A DNA stretch of 64,000 nucleotides from an uncultured Paracoccaceae bacterium (GTDB taxonomy: Bacteria > Pseudomonadota > Alphaproteobacteria > Rhodobacterales > Rhodobacteraceae). This document shows, in pieces, positions 27,075 to 36,442 of the stretch. Made by a program: the position numbers and the translations under genes. The notes beneath the pieces are model-generated. The model did no database searches and had not been told where the DNA came from. It saw nothing but the letters and a program-made list of their open reading frames with translations. The stretch spans positions 868,001 to 932,000 of the forward strand of contig CANMWG010000001.1 of NCBI GenBank assembly GCA_947501555.1, in the 5' to 3' direction. How positions within the stretch are numbered: position 1 is the stretch's first letter; every line of letters begins with the position of its first letter.

Positions 27075-27857
27075 TCACCCTGGTATTGGAATCCTTGCTG
27101 TCGTGAGCGTTGTTTTCGTTGAAAAGACCAGTTGCCCATCTGCCTGCACATAGGGCGTCAGTAGTTCCGCCAATTCCTGATCAAAAGCCGCGCGCAGTGT
27201 CCCCATCTTTGAGATCGCAAAGGTATCGCGGGAATGCTGGCACAGGATGAAGTCGTCGATGGTCTGCTGCACCGGCTCTGACATGAACGTCAGCGTTTCG
27301 ATGACATCGACATGTTGCTGATACCGGTTCCAGAAAGCCGGGCGTACGCTGGGGTCGAAGGGTTCTCCCGTCATCACAGGTACCCATTTTGTAAGGAAGC
27401 TCTGCCAGTCGTTCTGCCAGGGCGGATTGTGCGGCGCGTCCCCTTCAAGCACGGCCAGCACGTGATCTGGCGTTACATGGGTGGCCAAATGTGGAAAGAG
27501 GCGCGGATGATCCATCCAGTGAATGCTGAGCGCCGCGACAATCAGATCATACTGTCCAGTCAGCGGTACATCTTCGGCATAGGCGTTGACCCAATCCAAG
27601 TTCGCCCGGTCACCACCGGGCAGCACCTTACCAAGCGAAATCATAGCATCGGACGGATCGACTGCAGTCACATGCCGGAAATGCGCAGCCAGGACACGGC
27701 CGGTTTTGCCAGGACCTGCCCCAAGATCAAGCACGCGGGCCTCTGGCCGCGCAAGCGCGCGCAACCGGTCAAACAGCTGTCTGGGGTATGGCGGCCGATG
27801 GCGGTAGAGGTCAACGACCTCTGGTGCCAAAAACGAATTTCCGCGTCGCATCGCCAT
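27075..27857 (-). CDS. Class I SAM-dependent methyltransferase
   Basis: 260 residues from the ATG at 27857, preceded by a very strong GGGGGGAGGG ribosome site. Motif I, VLDLGAGPGKTGRVLA, and a following VTAVDPSDAMI acidic loop identify the SAM-binding Rossmann fold. The C-terminal half is family-specific and resembles the trans-aconitate/ubiquinone-type small-molecule methyltransferases. Substrate unknown. It converges with the preceding oxidoreductase gene and lies upstream of nothing obvious in its own direction. Confidence 0.87.
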   Translation of the reverse strand: MAMRRGNSFLAPEVVDLYRHRPPYPRQLFDRLRALARPEARVLDLGAGPGKTGRVLAAHFRHVTAVDPSDAMISLGKVLPGGDRANLDWVNAYAEDVPLTGQYDLIVAALSIHWMDHPRLFPHLATHVTPDHVLAVLEGDAPHNPPWQNDWQSFLTKWVPVMTGEPFDPSVRPAFWNRYQQHVDVIETLTFMSEPVQQTIDDFILCQHSRDTFAISKMGTLRAAFDQELAELLTPYVQADGQLVFSTKTTLTTARIPIPG

Positions 27858-27935
27858 GATCCCTCCCCCCTTTTCAAAAAACAAAACGCCGCCCAAAAGG
27901 ACAGCGCTTTGCAGGTTTATTCGCATGTGCCTTGA

Positions 27936-30617
27936 TCACCGACCAAGTGACCACCAGCCCTTGCGTTTTGGTTTGGCCGGCTCTGGCTCAGTCGATGCGG
28001 GCTCAGCAACAGCAGGTGCCGGGGCTTCTGGTTCTGATGCTACAGGCTTGGGCTCTGTCACTGGTTCTACCGCAACAGGTTCCGGGATCGGTTCCGGTTT
28101 GGCTACAGGCTCCGGTGCGGGTTCAGGTGCTTCTGCCTCAACCTTTACAGGTGCTTCCTCAACAACCTCAGCTGCTTTTGGCTTCGCACGGCTGCGCCGT
28201 TTGGGCTTAGGCTTTTCTTCCTCAGCTGGCTTTTCGACCGCTTCCGCCTCGGCCTCAGCGACCTTCGGTTCTGCCTTCTTACGGGTCCGCGTGCGCTTTT
28301 TGGGCGCAGGCTTTTCTTCCGCTGCGTCCGTGTCCGCTGGTGCCTCAGACACGACGTCCACCTCAGCTGTGGCCTCTGCAGGGGTTTCCTCAACCTTCTT
28401 GCGACGGGTCCGGGTACGCTTAGGTTTTCCTTCGGGCGCGGGCGCGTCTTCAGTCACAACAGCTTCGGCAGGAGCAGCCTCAGCCTCGGCTTCCTTTACC
28501 TGCTCATCGGCATTTACGTTGGCATCCGCATTCTGCTGTGCCTCACCATTGCCGCCACCGCGACGCCGACGGCGCCGACGGCGCTTGCGCTTAGGCCGCT
28601 CTTCGGTATCGCCTGTCTCTGCGCGGGCCTCATCGGCCTCATCCTCATCAGGTGTTTCAACCACGACATCATCATCATCGTCCATAATCACTGTCGTTGT
28701 CACAACTGGGGACGCATCAGGTACCACGCGTGTGGCGGTCTTGAACTTCTCGATAGCGTAATCGGGCGACACCAAGGTCGGATCGCATTCGATCCGCACG
28801 GACATGCCATAACGTGCTTCGATATCGGCGATATGCTCGCGTTTCCCGTTCATCAGGAAGTTGGCAATGGAAATCGGGGCTTTGATCAGCACCTCTTTCG
28901 AGCGGCCACGCACGCCCTCTTCTTCCAGGCTCCGCAGGATCGACAATGCCACATTGTCATCCGACCGCAACAGCCCGGTGCCATGACAATGCGAACACAT
29001 CTGGGTGGTCGCCTCGAGCATGCCAGGACGCAGACGCTGGCGGGACATTTCCATCAGGCCAAAGCCGGAAATCCGGCCTACCTGAATGCGCGCACGGTCG
29101 GTCTTAAGCTTGTCTTTGAACCGTTTTTCGACAGCGCTGTTATTCTTACGCTCGTCCATATCGATGAAGTCGATCACGATCAGGCCTGCCAGGTCGCGCA
29201 GACGCAGCTGGCGCGCAACCTCATCGGCGGCTTCCAGGTTGGTTTTCAACGCGGTTTGCTCAATCGACCCTTCTTTGGTCGCCCGGCCAGAGTTTACATC
29301 GATTGCGACCAGCGCCTCGGTTATGCCAATGACAATGTAACCACCTGATGGCAGCTGGACCGTCGGGTTGAACATGCCGTTCAGATAACCCTCAACCTGA
29401 TAACGGGCATAAAGCGGCAATTGCTCGGTATAGTATTTCACGTTTTTGGCGTGGGACGGCATGATCATTTTCATGAAGTCCTTGGCCGTCCGGTAACCTG
29501 CCTCACCTGCAACGATCACTTCGTCAATCTCTTTGGAATAAAGATCGCGGATCGACCGTTTGATCAGATCGCCTTCTTCATAGATTTTCGCAGGCGCGAT
29601 GGATTTCAGGGTCAGCTCGCGGATTTGCTCCCACATGCGCTGCAGATATTCATAATCCCGCTTGATCTCAGCCTTGGTGCGCTGCGCGCCTGCGGTCCGT
29701 ATGATCAACCCAGCCCCATCAGGCACCGTCATCTCGCCCGCAATTTCTTTGAGCTTCTTGCGGTCTGCAGCATTGGTAATCTTGCGGCTAATGCCACCGC
29801 CACGGGCCGTATTGGGCATCAGGACGCAGTAACGTCCGGCAAGTGAAAGATAGGTTGTCAGGGCAGCACCCTTATTGCCGCGTTCTTCCTTGACCACTTG
29901 GATCAGCAGAATTTGGCGAACCTTGATGACTTCCTGGATCTTGTAACGCTTTGGACGGGGCTTGCGCACCGGACGGACCTCATCGGTATCGTCTTCTTCG
30001 GCGACGCTTTCGATTGTCTCATCTTTGGCACCGGCATCGACGCCCGGTTGATCATCATCACTATCGTCTTCGCCATCTTCATCGGCGGCAGGTGTATCAA
30101 CGGGGGTTTCTGCAACGAGCTCCATCGGCGAACTGCCTTCGTCCGGATCATCCAGATCGATGGTTTCCATGCCCGCGATATCGCCAGAGGTTTCATCCTC
30201 AGAGGTTTCAATCTCGGCTACGACAATCGCATCTTCGCCTTCGACCTCAGCGGCCTTGGGCTTGCTACGGCGACGCCGTTTCGGTTTTGGCTTCTCGTCT
30301 TCTTCGTCCTGAGCCTTAAGGCTTTCAGCGTAGGCCTTCTCCTCGGCAATCAGTGCTTCGCGATCGGCGACAGGGATTTGGTAGTAGTCGGGGTGAACCT
30401 CTGAGAAGGCAAGGAACCCGTGACGGTTTCCGCCATAGTCAACGAACGCTGCCTGCAGCGATGGTTCAACCCGTGTTACCTTTGCGAGGTAGATGTTGCC
30501 TGCAAGCTGACGCTTGAATTGGCTTTCAAAATCAAATTCTTCGACTTTGTTCCCGTCGACCACAACAACGCGGGTTTCTTCCGCGTGTGTGGCATCGATT
30601 AACATTTTCTTTGGCAT
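27936..30617 (-). CDS. rne: Ribonuclease E/G
   Basis: About 893 residues. Endoribonuclease of the degradosome, acting in mRNA decay and rRNA/tRNA maturation. The N-terminus (KKMLIDATHAEETRVVVVDG) begins the S1/RNase H region. The S1 domain is split by an insertion of about 120 charged residues (roughly 100-215) before RYKIQEVIKVRQILLIQVVKEERG. The catalytic DNase I-like region holds VIDFIDMDERKNNSAVEK with metal-binding Asp residues. The Zn-link is MCSHCHGTG. The C-terminal ~280 residues are a low-complexity scaffold of Ala/Glu/Pro stretches broken by Arg/Lys blocks. Start at 30617 chosen for the conserved N-terminus. Confidence 0.94.
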   Translation of the reverse strand: MPKKMLIDATHAEETRVVVVDGNKVEEFDFESQFKRQLAGNIYLAKVTRVEPSLQAAFVDYGGNRHGFLAFSEVHPDYYQIPVADREALIAEEKAYAESLKAQDEEDEKPKPKRRRRSKPKAAEVEGEDAIVVAEIETSEDETSGDIAGMETIDLDDPDEGSSPMELVAETPVDTPAADEDGEDDSDDDQPGVDAGAKDETIESVAEEDDTDEVRPVRKPRPKRYKIQEVIKVRQILLIQVVKEERGNKGAALTTYLSLAGRYCVLMPNTARGGGISRKITNAADRKKLKEIAGEMTVPDGAGLIIRTAGAQRTKAEIKRDYEYLQRMWEQIRELTLKSIAPAKIYEEGDLIKRSIRDLYSKEIDEVIVAGEAGYRTAKDFMKMIMPSHAKNVKYYTEQLPLYARYQVEGYLNGMFNPTVQLPSGGYIVIGITEALVAIDVNSGRATKEGSIEQTALKTNLEAADEVARQLRLRDLAGLIVIDFIDMDERKNNSAVEKRFKDKLKTDRARIQVGRISGFGLMEMSRQRLRPGMLEATTQMCSHCHGTGLLRSDDNVALSILRSLEEEGVRGRSKEVLIKAPISIANFLMNGKREHIADIEARYGMSVRIECDPTLVSPDYAIEKFKTATRVVPDASPVVTTTVIMDDDDDVVVETPDEDEADEARAETGDTEERPKRKRRRRRRRRGGGNGEAQQNADANVNADEQVKEAEAEAAPAEAVVTEDAPAPEGKPKRTRTRRKKVEETPAEATAEVDVVSEAPADTDAAEEKPAPKKRTRTRKKAEPKVAEAEAEAVEKPAEEEKPKPKRRSRAKPKAAEVVEEAPVKVEAEAPEPAPEPVAKPEPIPEPVAVEPVTEPKPVASEPEAPAPAVAEPASTEPEPAKPKRKGWWSLGR

Positions 30618-31034
30618 TTTTTCCATTCGCACATAACTGCGGCGGCGCCCCTGGGAGCGCTGATGTCCGTGTTATATGTCTGATTAAGGCGATCTGCGTG
30701 CGAGCGAAAACCGGGCCCCTCGGGGCCGCAGCGGTTCTGCCTGTCTCTTGCGCGCGTTGCATCGCGTTTCTTCTCCGATCTCAGCGCGTGCCGAGACCCA
30801 TTCAAAGCCCGGTCACAAAAACAACACATGTGACCAGAGCGTTCCACTGACCCGTCGGGATCAAATCAGCTGCAACAAGGCCTTGCCGTCATTGCAGAGA
30901 AACTCATCGGATGACATCGCACAACCAAAGTACGAACATCCGTTCTTCTTACATAAGGGACACATGGGCCCGGGCACAAGTGTTTGCGTGTCCGTAGCCC
31001 CGTTTCTTTTATCAACATATTGAGATATCAGGTA
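30618..31034. other. Long leader/promoter region of rne, no gene
   Basis: 417 bases between the rne start and the dctD stop. I see no convincing reading frame. It contains a GC-rich hairpin (ccgggcccctcggggcc, about 30709-30725) and must contain the rne promoter and a long 5' untranslated region. In other bacteria the rne leader is the site of autoregulation, so structure here may matter. Confidence 0.5.
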
Positions 31035-32366
31035 TTATAGGTAGTCTGAGCGCTGCAATCCGTATTTTGCCATTTTCTCGTTCAAAGTACGCCTTGGCAA
31101 ACACAGCTCTTCCATCACCGACACGATAGATCCCTTGTGACGACGCATCGTGTTGTCGATCAACATGCGCTCAAATGCTTCGACAAATTCCTTCAGCGGC
31201 TTGCCTTCTGTCGTCATTGCAGGCTTGGTTTCCTCGGTGTCTGCCATCAGCAAGGATGCGATAGACCCCGTCCCGCGGCGGTTTTGCAGCACCGCGCGTT
31301 CAGCCACATTGATCAGTTGGCGTACATTCCCGGCCCAAGGAGCCTGGAGCAATTGTGCGGCCTCCTGTGCGCTGACTTCAGGCGCGTCACAGCCGTACTC
31401 ATCGGCGAATTGCTCACTGAGACGCGTGAACAACATCAAGATATCTTCGCCCCGCTGCCGCAAGGGCGGCACGGTAATCCGCAAAGCAGCAAGCCGGTAA
31501 AATAAATCGGGCCGGAGCACACTTTCACATGTCTTATCCTGTTCCTGCAGGTTGCAGATCGCGATGATCCGGGTTTCCGCAGGTGTGCCCTGTTCATTGA
31601 TCGCCGTCAAAAGTCGGGACTGCAAACTGTGGCTCAGCGCTTCGATATCTTCAAGGACCAGCGTTCCGCCGCGCGCTTCTTCCATTGCAGGAATGGGATC
31701 ATCGTCCTCAGATGGGCCGAAGATGCGGGCCGACAGCGTTTCTTCGTCGAATGCAGAACAGCTCAACAAAACGAATTTCTTATTGGCCCGGGCCCCGACG
31801 GCATGCAGCGCATGGGCGACTAGGGTTTTACCGGTGCCTGTTTCGCCTTCGACGAGCACGTGACCATCGGCCTGACCCAGATCAAGGATGTCTTCTTTCA
31901 GCCGCTCCATCGGGGCGGATTGACCAATGAGCTTGCCCATCAACGCAGTCCCGTCCGACAGCTCTCTGCGTAATGCACGGTTATCTAGGGTCAGGCGACG
32001 CGATTGCGTGGCCTTTTTAGCCAGCTCAGTCATCCGGTCGGGGTTAAACGGCTTTTCCAGGAAATCAAAGGCACCAACGCGCATTGCTTCAACAGCCATT
32101 GGTACGTCACCATGGCCTGTTATCATGATCACAGGCAGTGCACTATCGACACCTTTCAGCTTTTTGAGAAACTGCATGCCATCCATGCCGGGCATCTTAA
32201 TGTCGCTGACAACGATGCCAGGATAGTCATTGCCCAATCCCTTCAGCGCATCCTCGGCGGATGCAAAGGTTTCTGTATCGAACCCGGAAAGGGCCAACCA
32301 TTGGCTGATTGACTGACGCATATCTTTCTCGTCATCGACAATCGCGATTTTCATAGCCTTGTTCAT
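31035..32366 (-). CDS. dctD: DctD-like NtrC-family response regulator lacking GAFTGA
   Basis: About 443 residues. Receiver domain (1-120) with phospho-acceptor Asp in IVVSDIKMPGMDG; AAA+ domain (about 145-360) with Walker A GETGTGKT and Walker B-like GGTLVLEDIEAL; C-terminal Fis-type helix-turn-helix (VSVMEELCLPRRTLNEKM). The stretch where the sigma-54-contacting GAFTGA loop should be reads ARIFGPSEDDDPIPAMEEA, so the loop is missing and shortened. Start at 32366 is set by AAGGA seven bases upstream. It follows dctB by ten bases. The family controls C4-dicarboxylate uptake, but the regulon here is unproven. Confidence 0.87.
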   Translation of the reverse strand: MNKAMKIAIVDDEKDMRQSISQWLALSGFDTETFASAEDALKGLGNDYPGIVVSDIKMPGMDGMQFLKKLKGVDSALPVIMITGHGDVPMAVEAMRVGAFDFLEKPFNPDRMTELAKKATQSRRLTLDNRALRRELSDGTALMGKLIGQSAPMERLKEDILDLGQADGHVLVEGETGTGKTLVAHALHAVGARANKKFVLLSCSAFDEETLSARIFGPSEDDDPIPAMEEARGGTLVLEDIEALSHSLQSRLLTAINEQGTPAETRIIAICNLQEQDKTCESVLRPDLFYRLAALRITVPPLRQRGEDILMLFTRLSEQFADEYGCDAPEVSAQEAAQLLQAPWAGNVRQLINVAERAVLQNRRGTGSIASLLMADTEETKPAMTTEGKPLKEFVEAFERMLIDNTMRRHKGSIVSVMEELCLPRRTLNEKMAKYGLQRSDYL

Positions 32367-32376
32367 GCTCATTTCC

Positions 32377-34131
32377 TTATTCTGCCGCGGCGACGTCCTG
32401 CCTCATGGTGGGCAGTTGCACCTCGAATATGGCGCCACCATCCACTGCGTTTCTCGCAATCAGGCGACCCCCTAAATCGTTGACGATGCCGGACGAGATA
32501 GCAAGCCCAAGTCCCACACCATCACCAGGTTGTTTCGTTGTGTAAAATGGCTCGAACAACTCTTTCAAGTTTTCGATCCCTTCACCATTGTCACGGATTT
32601 GCAGACTGACGGTATCACCGGCAGCCAGCAAAATCTCAATTGTTGGGTTGTTGGCGGATTTTGTGGCGTCCAGCGCGTTGCGCAACAAATTGATGATCAC
32701 CTGCTCAAGACGCAAGCGATCCCCCAAAATCATGACCGGTTCATTTGGCAATGTGCGGATGATATTGACCGCTCGTGTCTTCAGCTGCGGTTCCATCATG
32801 GCCAGCGCAGACGACGCGGCAGCCCTTGTATCAACCGGTTCAAAAGCCTCCGCCCCTTTGCGGGCATACGACTTGAGCTGGCGTGTAATGGCGCCCATCC
32901 GCTCCAGAAGATCATCGATCCGCTGGAACGATGACAAGGCTTCCTCGGGACGTTGGCGCTGCAGCAGCAATCGGGCACCGGCCAAATAGGTTTTCATGGC
33001 CGCCAAAGGTTGGTTCAGCTCATGGCTTACGGCCGCGGACATTTCGCCCAAGGCCGCCAGTTTTGAGGACTGTGCAATGGTCTGTTCGGCGACCTCAAGC
33101 GTCTTTTCAACCTTCTCGCGCTCGGCAATTTCCCGCTGCAGCCTGCGGTTCAATGCGCGAAGCTCGGCTGACTCGCGTTGGAAAAATACCAAACGTGAAG
33201 CGGTTTTACGAGACATGAACCAGAAGACAAACGCCAAGAGGATAGCGAATCCCATCACTTCCAGTGCTAGGATGCCATTCACCTGCTGCCGGACTGACGC
33301 ATAGGTCGTGTAGCTGACCATCCGCCACCCTTGATGCGGCACCCGAACCTCGCGGCGCAACACAGCCTCGCCTTGCACGTAAGCATCAGCGGGCAGTGCA
33401 GCCCACCCTTGGGTCAACCGAAAAGCACGTTCAATAGCTGATGGGGCCGATTGCCTGTCCAGCGCATCAGCCTCAGACAGGCCACGCCAGCGCGGTTCGG
33501 TGGACATGATGATCGTGCCTTCGCTATCCATCACAAAGACAGCGTTTGAAACGCCGGCCCATCCACTTTCCAGACGCGGCGCATCGACGGCCACCGTGAT
33601 CACACCCAGCAATTCGCCCAAGACTTCGATCTTGCGCGAATACACAAAGGAGAAGGCGCCTTCTTCATCGCGGTAGGTTGTATAGACTGTCTGATTGCTG
33701 CGCTGTGCGTCCACAAAATAAGGGGCATTGCTATGGATGACACCCAATTGTTCACGGTCAGTCGCAGCCACGGCACGCCCACCCCGATCAAGCAAGGTCA
33801 AGGACGCCGCACCAATCTCGTCAACAAAGGACAAAAGTCGCGCTGTGGACATCGAATAATTGTTATCCTGCAGCGCATTGATCAATTCGGGATCACGGGC
33901 CAGAAGTTGCGGCACTACCGAGTTACGCTGCATGTCGCTCATCAAGTTGGTGACATAAAGCGCCAAGCGGACTTCGGATCTATTGCTGATTGTTTCCGTG
34001 AAACGCTGGGTCAGGAATTGATTGGACACATAAATGACGATGACGGCAAACAAGCAGATCACAAGGATAGAAAGGCGCAGATACCACCGCCCCTTTGCTC
34101 GCTGCCATTTATCTTTTCCTAGTCCAAACAT
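32377..34131 (-). CDS. dctB: DctB-like sensor histidine kinase
   Basis: 584 residues. Two membrane segments (about 20-40 and 280-300) bracket a periplasmic double-PAS region with YTTYRDEEGAFSFVYSRKI, as in dicarboxylate sensor DctB. A coiled linker follows, then the H-box SHELNQPLAAMKTYLAGA with phospho-acceptor His, and an ATPase domain with an N-box (IINLLRNALDAT), DNGEGI and GVGLGLAIS. It partners with the regulator encoded ten bases downstream. No dct permease gene is adjacent, so the controlled transporter lies elsewhere, possibly the TRAP systems. Confidence 0.9.
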   Translation of the reverse strand: MFGLGKDKWQRAKGRWYLRLSILVICLFAVIVIYVSNQFLTQRFTETISNRSEVRLALYVTNLMSDMQRNSVVPQLLARDPELINALQDNNYSMSTARLLSFVDEIGAASLTLLDRGGRAVAATDREQLGVIHSNAPYFVDAQRSNQTVYTTYRDEEGAFSFVYSRKIEVLGELLGVITVAVDAPRLESGWAGVSNAVFVMDSEGTIIMSTEPRWRGLSEADALDRQSAPSAIERAFRLTQGWAALPADAYVQGEAVLRREVRVPHQGWRMVSYTTYASVRQQVNGILALEVMGFAILLAFVFWFMSRKTASRLVFFQRESAELRALNRRLQREIAEREKVEKTLEVAEQTIAQSSKLAALGEMSAAVSHELNQPLAAMKTYLAGARLLLQRQRPEEALSSFQRIDDLLERMGAITRQLKSYARKGAEAFEPVDTRAAASSALAMMEPQLKTRAVNIIRTLPNEPVMILGDRLRLEQVIINLLRNALDATKSANNPTIEILLAAGDTVSLQIRDNGEGIENLKELFEPFYTTKQPGDGVGLGLAISSGIVNDLGGRLIARNAVDGGAIFEVQLPTMRQDVAAAE

Positions 34132-34175
34132 GAACGTACTCTAGGCCCCTACCCCACACGCGGCAAGAACCCAGA

Positions 34176-34844
34176 TTAAGCTTCGGCGAATTGTCCTATC
34201 AAGCCGCGAAAAAGCGCCTGTCCATCCGTACCGCCGTGAGCCGGATCAACAGCCCGTTCGGGATGTGGCATCAACCCTAACACCCTACGGTTTTCGGACA
34301 AGACGCCGGCGATATCCGACACCGAACCGTTCGGGTTAGCCGTGTAGCGAAAAGCAACGCGGTCCTCACCGTTCAATCGGTCAAGCACGTCAGGTGCCAC
34401 CGTATAGTTCCCATCATGATGAGCCACCGGATAACCAATCGTGTCGCCAGCATTATATCCTTCGGTAAAGGCACTGGCCGAGGTTTCCACCTTCAGATCA
34501 ACAGTCTTGCAAACAAATTTGAGCCCGGCATTGCGCATCAGTGCCCCGGGCAGCAGGCCGGTTTCGGTCAGAACCTGAAAACCATTGCAGACACCCAGAG
34601 CATATCCGCCGCGTTCCACATGGGCCACAAGCGCCTTGCAAATAGGCGACTGCGCCGCAATCGCTCCGCAGCGCAGATAGTCGCCAAATGAGAACCCACC
34701 CGGAACAGCGACCAGATCAATCCCATCCGGCAGGGCCGCATCCTTATGCCACACCATGGTGACATCCGCACCTGCGGCTTTCAGCGCCACAGCCATGTCG
34801 CGATCGCAGTTTGATCCGGGAAAGACGATAACGGCGGCGCGCAT
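34176..34844 (-). CDS. purQ: Phosphoribosylformylglycinamidine synthase subunit PurQ (glutaminase)
   Basis: 222 residues, class I glutamine amidotransferase. The nucleophile Cys is in [11 protein letters not shown], with catalytic His/Glu in [28 protein letters not shown] is diagnostic of PurQ. It provides ammonia to PurL for FGAM synthesis in purine biosynthesis. The ATG is one base into the purS stop region (shared base at 34844), so purS and purQ are translationally coupled. purL is not in the window. Confidence 0.96.
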   Translation of the reverse strand: MRAAVIVFPGSNCDRDMAVALKAAGADVTMVWHKDAALPDGIDLVAVPGGFSFGDYLRCGAIAAQSPICKALVAHVERGGYALGVCNGFQVLTETGLLPGALMRNAGLKFVCKTVDLKVETSASAFTEGYNAGDTIGYPVAHHDGNYTVAPDVLDRLNGEDRVAFRYTANPNGSVSDIAGVLSENRRVLGLMPHPERAVDPAHGGTDGQALFRGLIGQFAEA

Positions 34845-35074
34845 CAGAGCACCTCGACCCGGTAGCTTTCGATGACCGTATTCGCCAGCAGCTTTTCACA
34901 CATGTCGTTGATTGTGGCCTCAGGCGTGCCATCAGCCAAATCAAGCTCGATCACCTTGCCCTGACGAACGCCTTCAACGCCATCAAAGCCCAGCGAACCC
35001 AGCGCATGGCGCACGGCCTCGCCCTGCGGGTCCAAAACGCCATTCTTCAACATTACGTGCACGCGGGCTTTCAT
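34844..35074 (-). CDS. purS: Phosphoribosylformylglycinamidine synthase subunit PurS
   Basis: 76 residues, the usual size. [20 protein letters not shown] and [18 protein letters not shown] are the PurS pattern. PurS bridges PurL and PurQ in the small-type FGAM synthase complex. It is coupled to purQ downstream and lies 15 bases after purC. Confidence 0.95.
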   Translation of the reverse strand: MKARVHVMLKNGVLDPQGEAVRHALGSLGFDGVEGVRQGKVIELDLADGTPEATINDMCEKLLANTVIESYRVEVL

Positions 35075-35089
35075 AGGCGGGGTCCTTTG

Positions 35090-35854
35090 TCAGTTAATCA
35101 AGGTCGGCTTGCTGGGCCGATGGGTTACGTTCGACGGCATCACGCCAAGGCGCTTTGCGACCTCTGTATAAGCATCAGCCAGATCACCCAAATCACGGCG
35201 GAAGACGTCCTTGTCCAGCTTCTGCCCGCTTTCGATATCCCACAAGCGGCAGCTATCGGGGCTAATCTCATCGGCCAGCATCAAACGGGGGAATTCATTG
35301 TCCCACACGCGGCCAATCTCAATTTTGAAATCGACGAGTTTGATCCCGACGCCGAACATCACACCTGACATCCAGTCGTTCACGCGCAGCGCAAGGCTGA
35401 CGATATCGTCCATATCCTGCTGGCTCGCCCAACCGAATGCGATGATATATTCCTCGGGCACCAGTGGATCGCCAAGGCTGTCGTCCTTATAGGAAAACTC
35501 AACAATCGGACGCGGCAGCGGGGTGCCCTCTTCCATGCCCATGCGCTTGGCCATCGTGCCAGCTGCAACATTGCGCACGATCACTTCCAGCGGAATAATC
35601 TCAACCTGCCGGATCAATTGCTCGCGCATATTCAGACGTTTGATGAAATGCGTCGGGATTCCAATACTGGACAAACCCGTCATAAAAAACTCAGACAGTC
35701 GGTTATTCAACACGCCCTTGCCTTCAATCACAGCCTTCTTTTCGGCGTTAAAAGCAGTCGCATCGTCCTTGAAATACTGGACCAATGTGCCGGGCTCTGG
35801 GCCTTCATATAGAATCTTTGCCTTGCCTTCGTATATCTTTTTACGGCGTGCCAT
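35090..35854 (-). CDS. purC: Phosphoribosylaminoimidazole-succinocarboxamide synthase
   Basis: 254 residues. ATP-dependent condensation of CAIR with aspartate to SAICAR. Seen are the ATP-binding start [14 protein letters not shown], the family signatures [12 protein letters not shown] and [10 protein letters not shown], and [12 protein letters not shown]. First gene of a purC-purS-purQ operon on the minus strand, divergent from the zeta-subunit gene. Confidence 0.97.
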   Translation of the reverse strand: MARRKKIYEGKAKILYEGPEPGTLVQYFKDDATAFNAEKKAVIEGKGVLNNRLSEFFMTGLSSIGIPTHFIKRLNMREQLIRQVEIIPLEVIVRNVAAGTMAKRMGMEEGTPLPRPIVEFSYKDDSLGDPLVPEEYIIAFGWASQQDMDDIVSLALRVNDWMSGVMFGVGIKLVDFKIEIGRVWDNEFPRLMLADEISPDSCRLWDIESGQKLDKDVFRRDLGDLADAYTEVAKRLGVMPSNVTHRPSKPTLIN

Positions 35855-35991
35855 ATGCTCACCCCTTACCGACTGCGCAAACCCGCCACGGGTTGCCTCA
35901 TCTGCGCGTCATAGTGCAAGCCCCCCTTGCGGGCAAGCACCTGCAAGGCCATATCAAGGACAACATAACAATATCCAACCACGAGGGTCCT

Positions 35992-36306
35992 ATGTCCACT
36001 TTTGACGATCGCGAGAATGCCTTTGAGGCGAAATTTGCCCATGACGCCGATATGCAGTTCAAAGCTGAGGCGCGCCGCAACAAGTTGCTGGGCCTTTGGG
36101 CGGCTGAATTGCTGGGGAAATCCGGCGCTGCTGCCGATGAGTACGCTCAAGAAGTGATCAAGTCTGATTTCGAAGAGCCCGGTGAAGAAGACGTCTATCG
36201 CAAAGTCGCGGGCGATTTGGGCAGTAAATCCGATGAAGCCACGATCCGCGCCAAAATGGCCGAGCTTATGGCTGAGGCCAAAGGACAGATTCTTGGTGAA
36301 AACTGA
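35992..36306 (+). CDS. ATP synthase F1 inhibitor subunit zeta (DUF1476)
   Basis: 104 residues. The N-terminus, STFDDRENAFEAKFAHDADM, and the LLGLWAAELLGKSG stretch are the DUF1476 family pattern. In Paracoccus and relatives this protein is the zeta subunit that blocks reverse rotation of F1-ATPase. Start at 35992 is set by GAGGGT upstream. A strong terminator follows 27 bases after the stop, so it is monocistronic. Confidence 0.92.
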   Translation: MSTFDDRENAFEAKFAHDADMQFKAEARRNKLLGLWAAELLGKSGAAADEYAQEVIKSDFEEPGEEDVYRKVAGDLGSKSDEATIRAKMAELMAEAKGQILGEN

Positions 36307-36333
36307 TTAATCTTAAGTCTTAATCAGATTTGC

Positions 36334-36363
36334 GGCGTCTCAAGGCTCTTGAGGCGCCGTTTT
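36334..36363 (+). terminator. Intrinsic terminator after the zeta-subunit gene
   Basis: An 11-bp stem (36334-36344 with 36348-36358, one G-U pair) around a three-base loop, followed by four T residues. It sits 27 bases beyond the stop codon. Confidence 0.85.
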
Positions 36364-36442
36364 CCGTCCAAGACCTTGATACGTTAATTTCTGCTTCACT
36401 CTGTATGCCTACCCCCAATGGGGTAACGCGTTCGGAGACAGT

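Noticed and set aside
27856-28761. A 301-codon plus-strand frame rich in Ser, Ala and Gly
   Set aside because: Antisense to the Ala/Glu-rich tail of RNase E; low complexity is inherited from that region.
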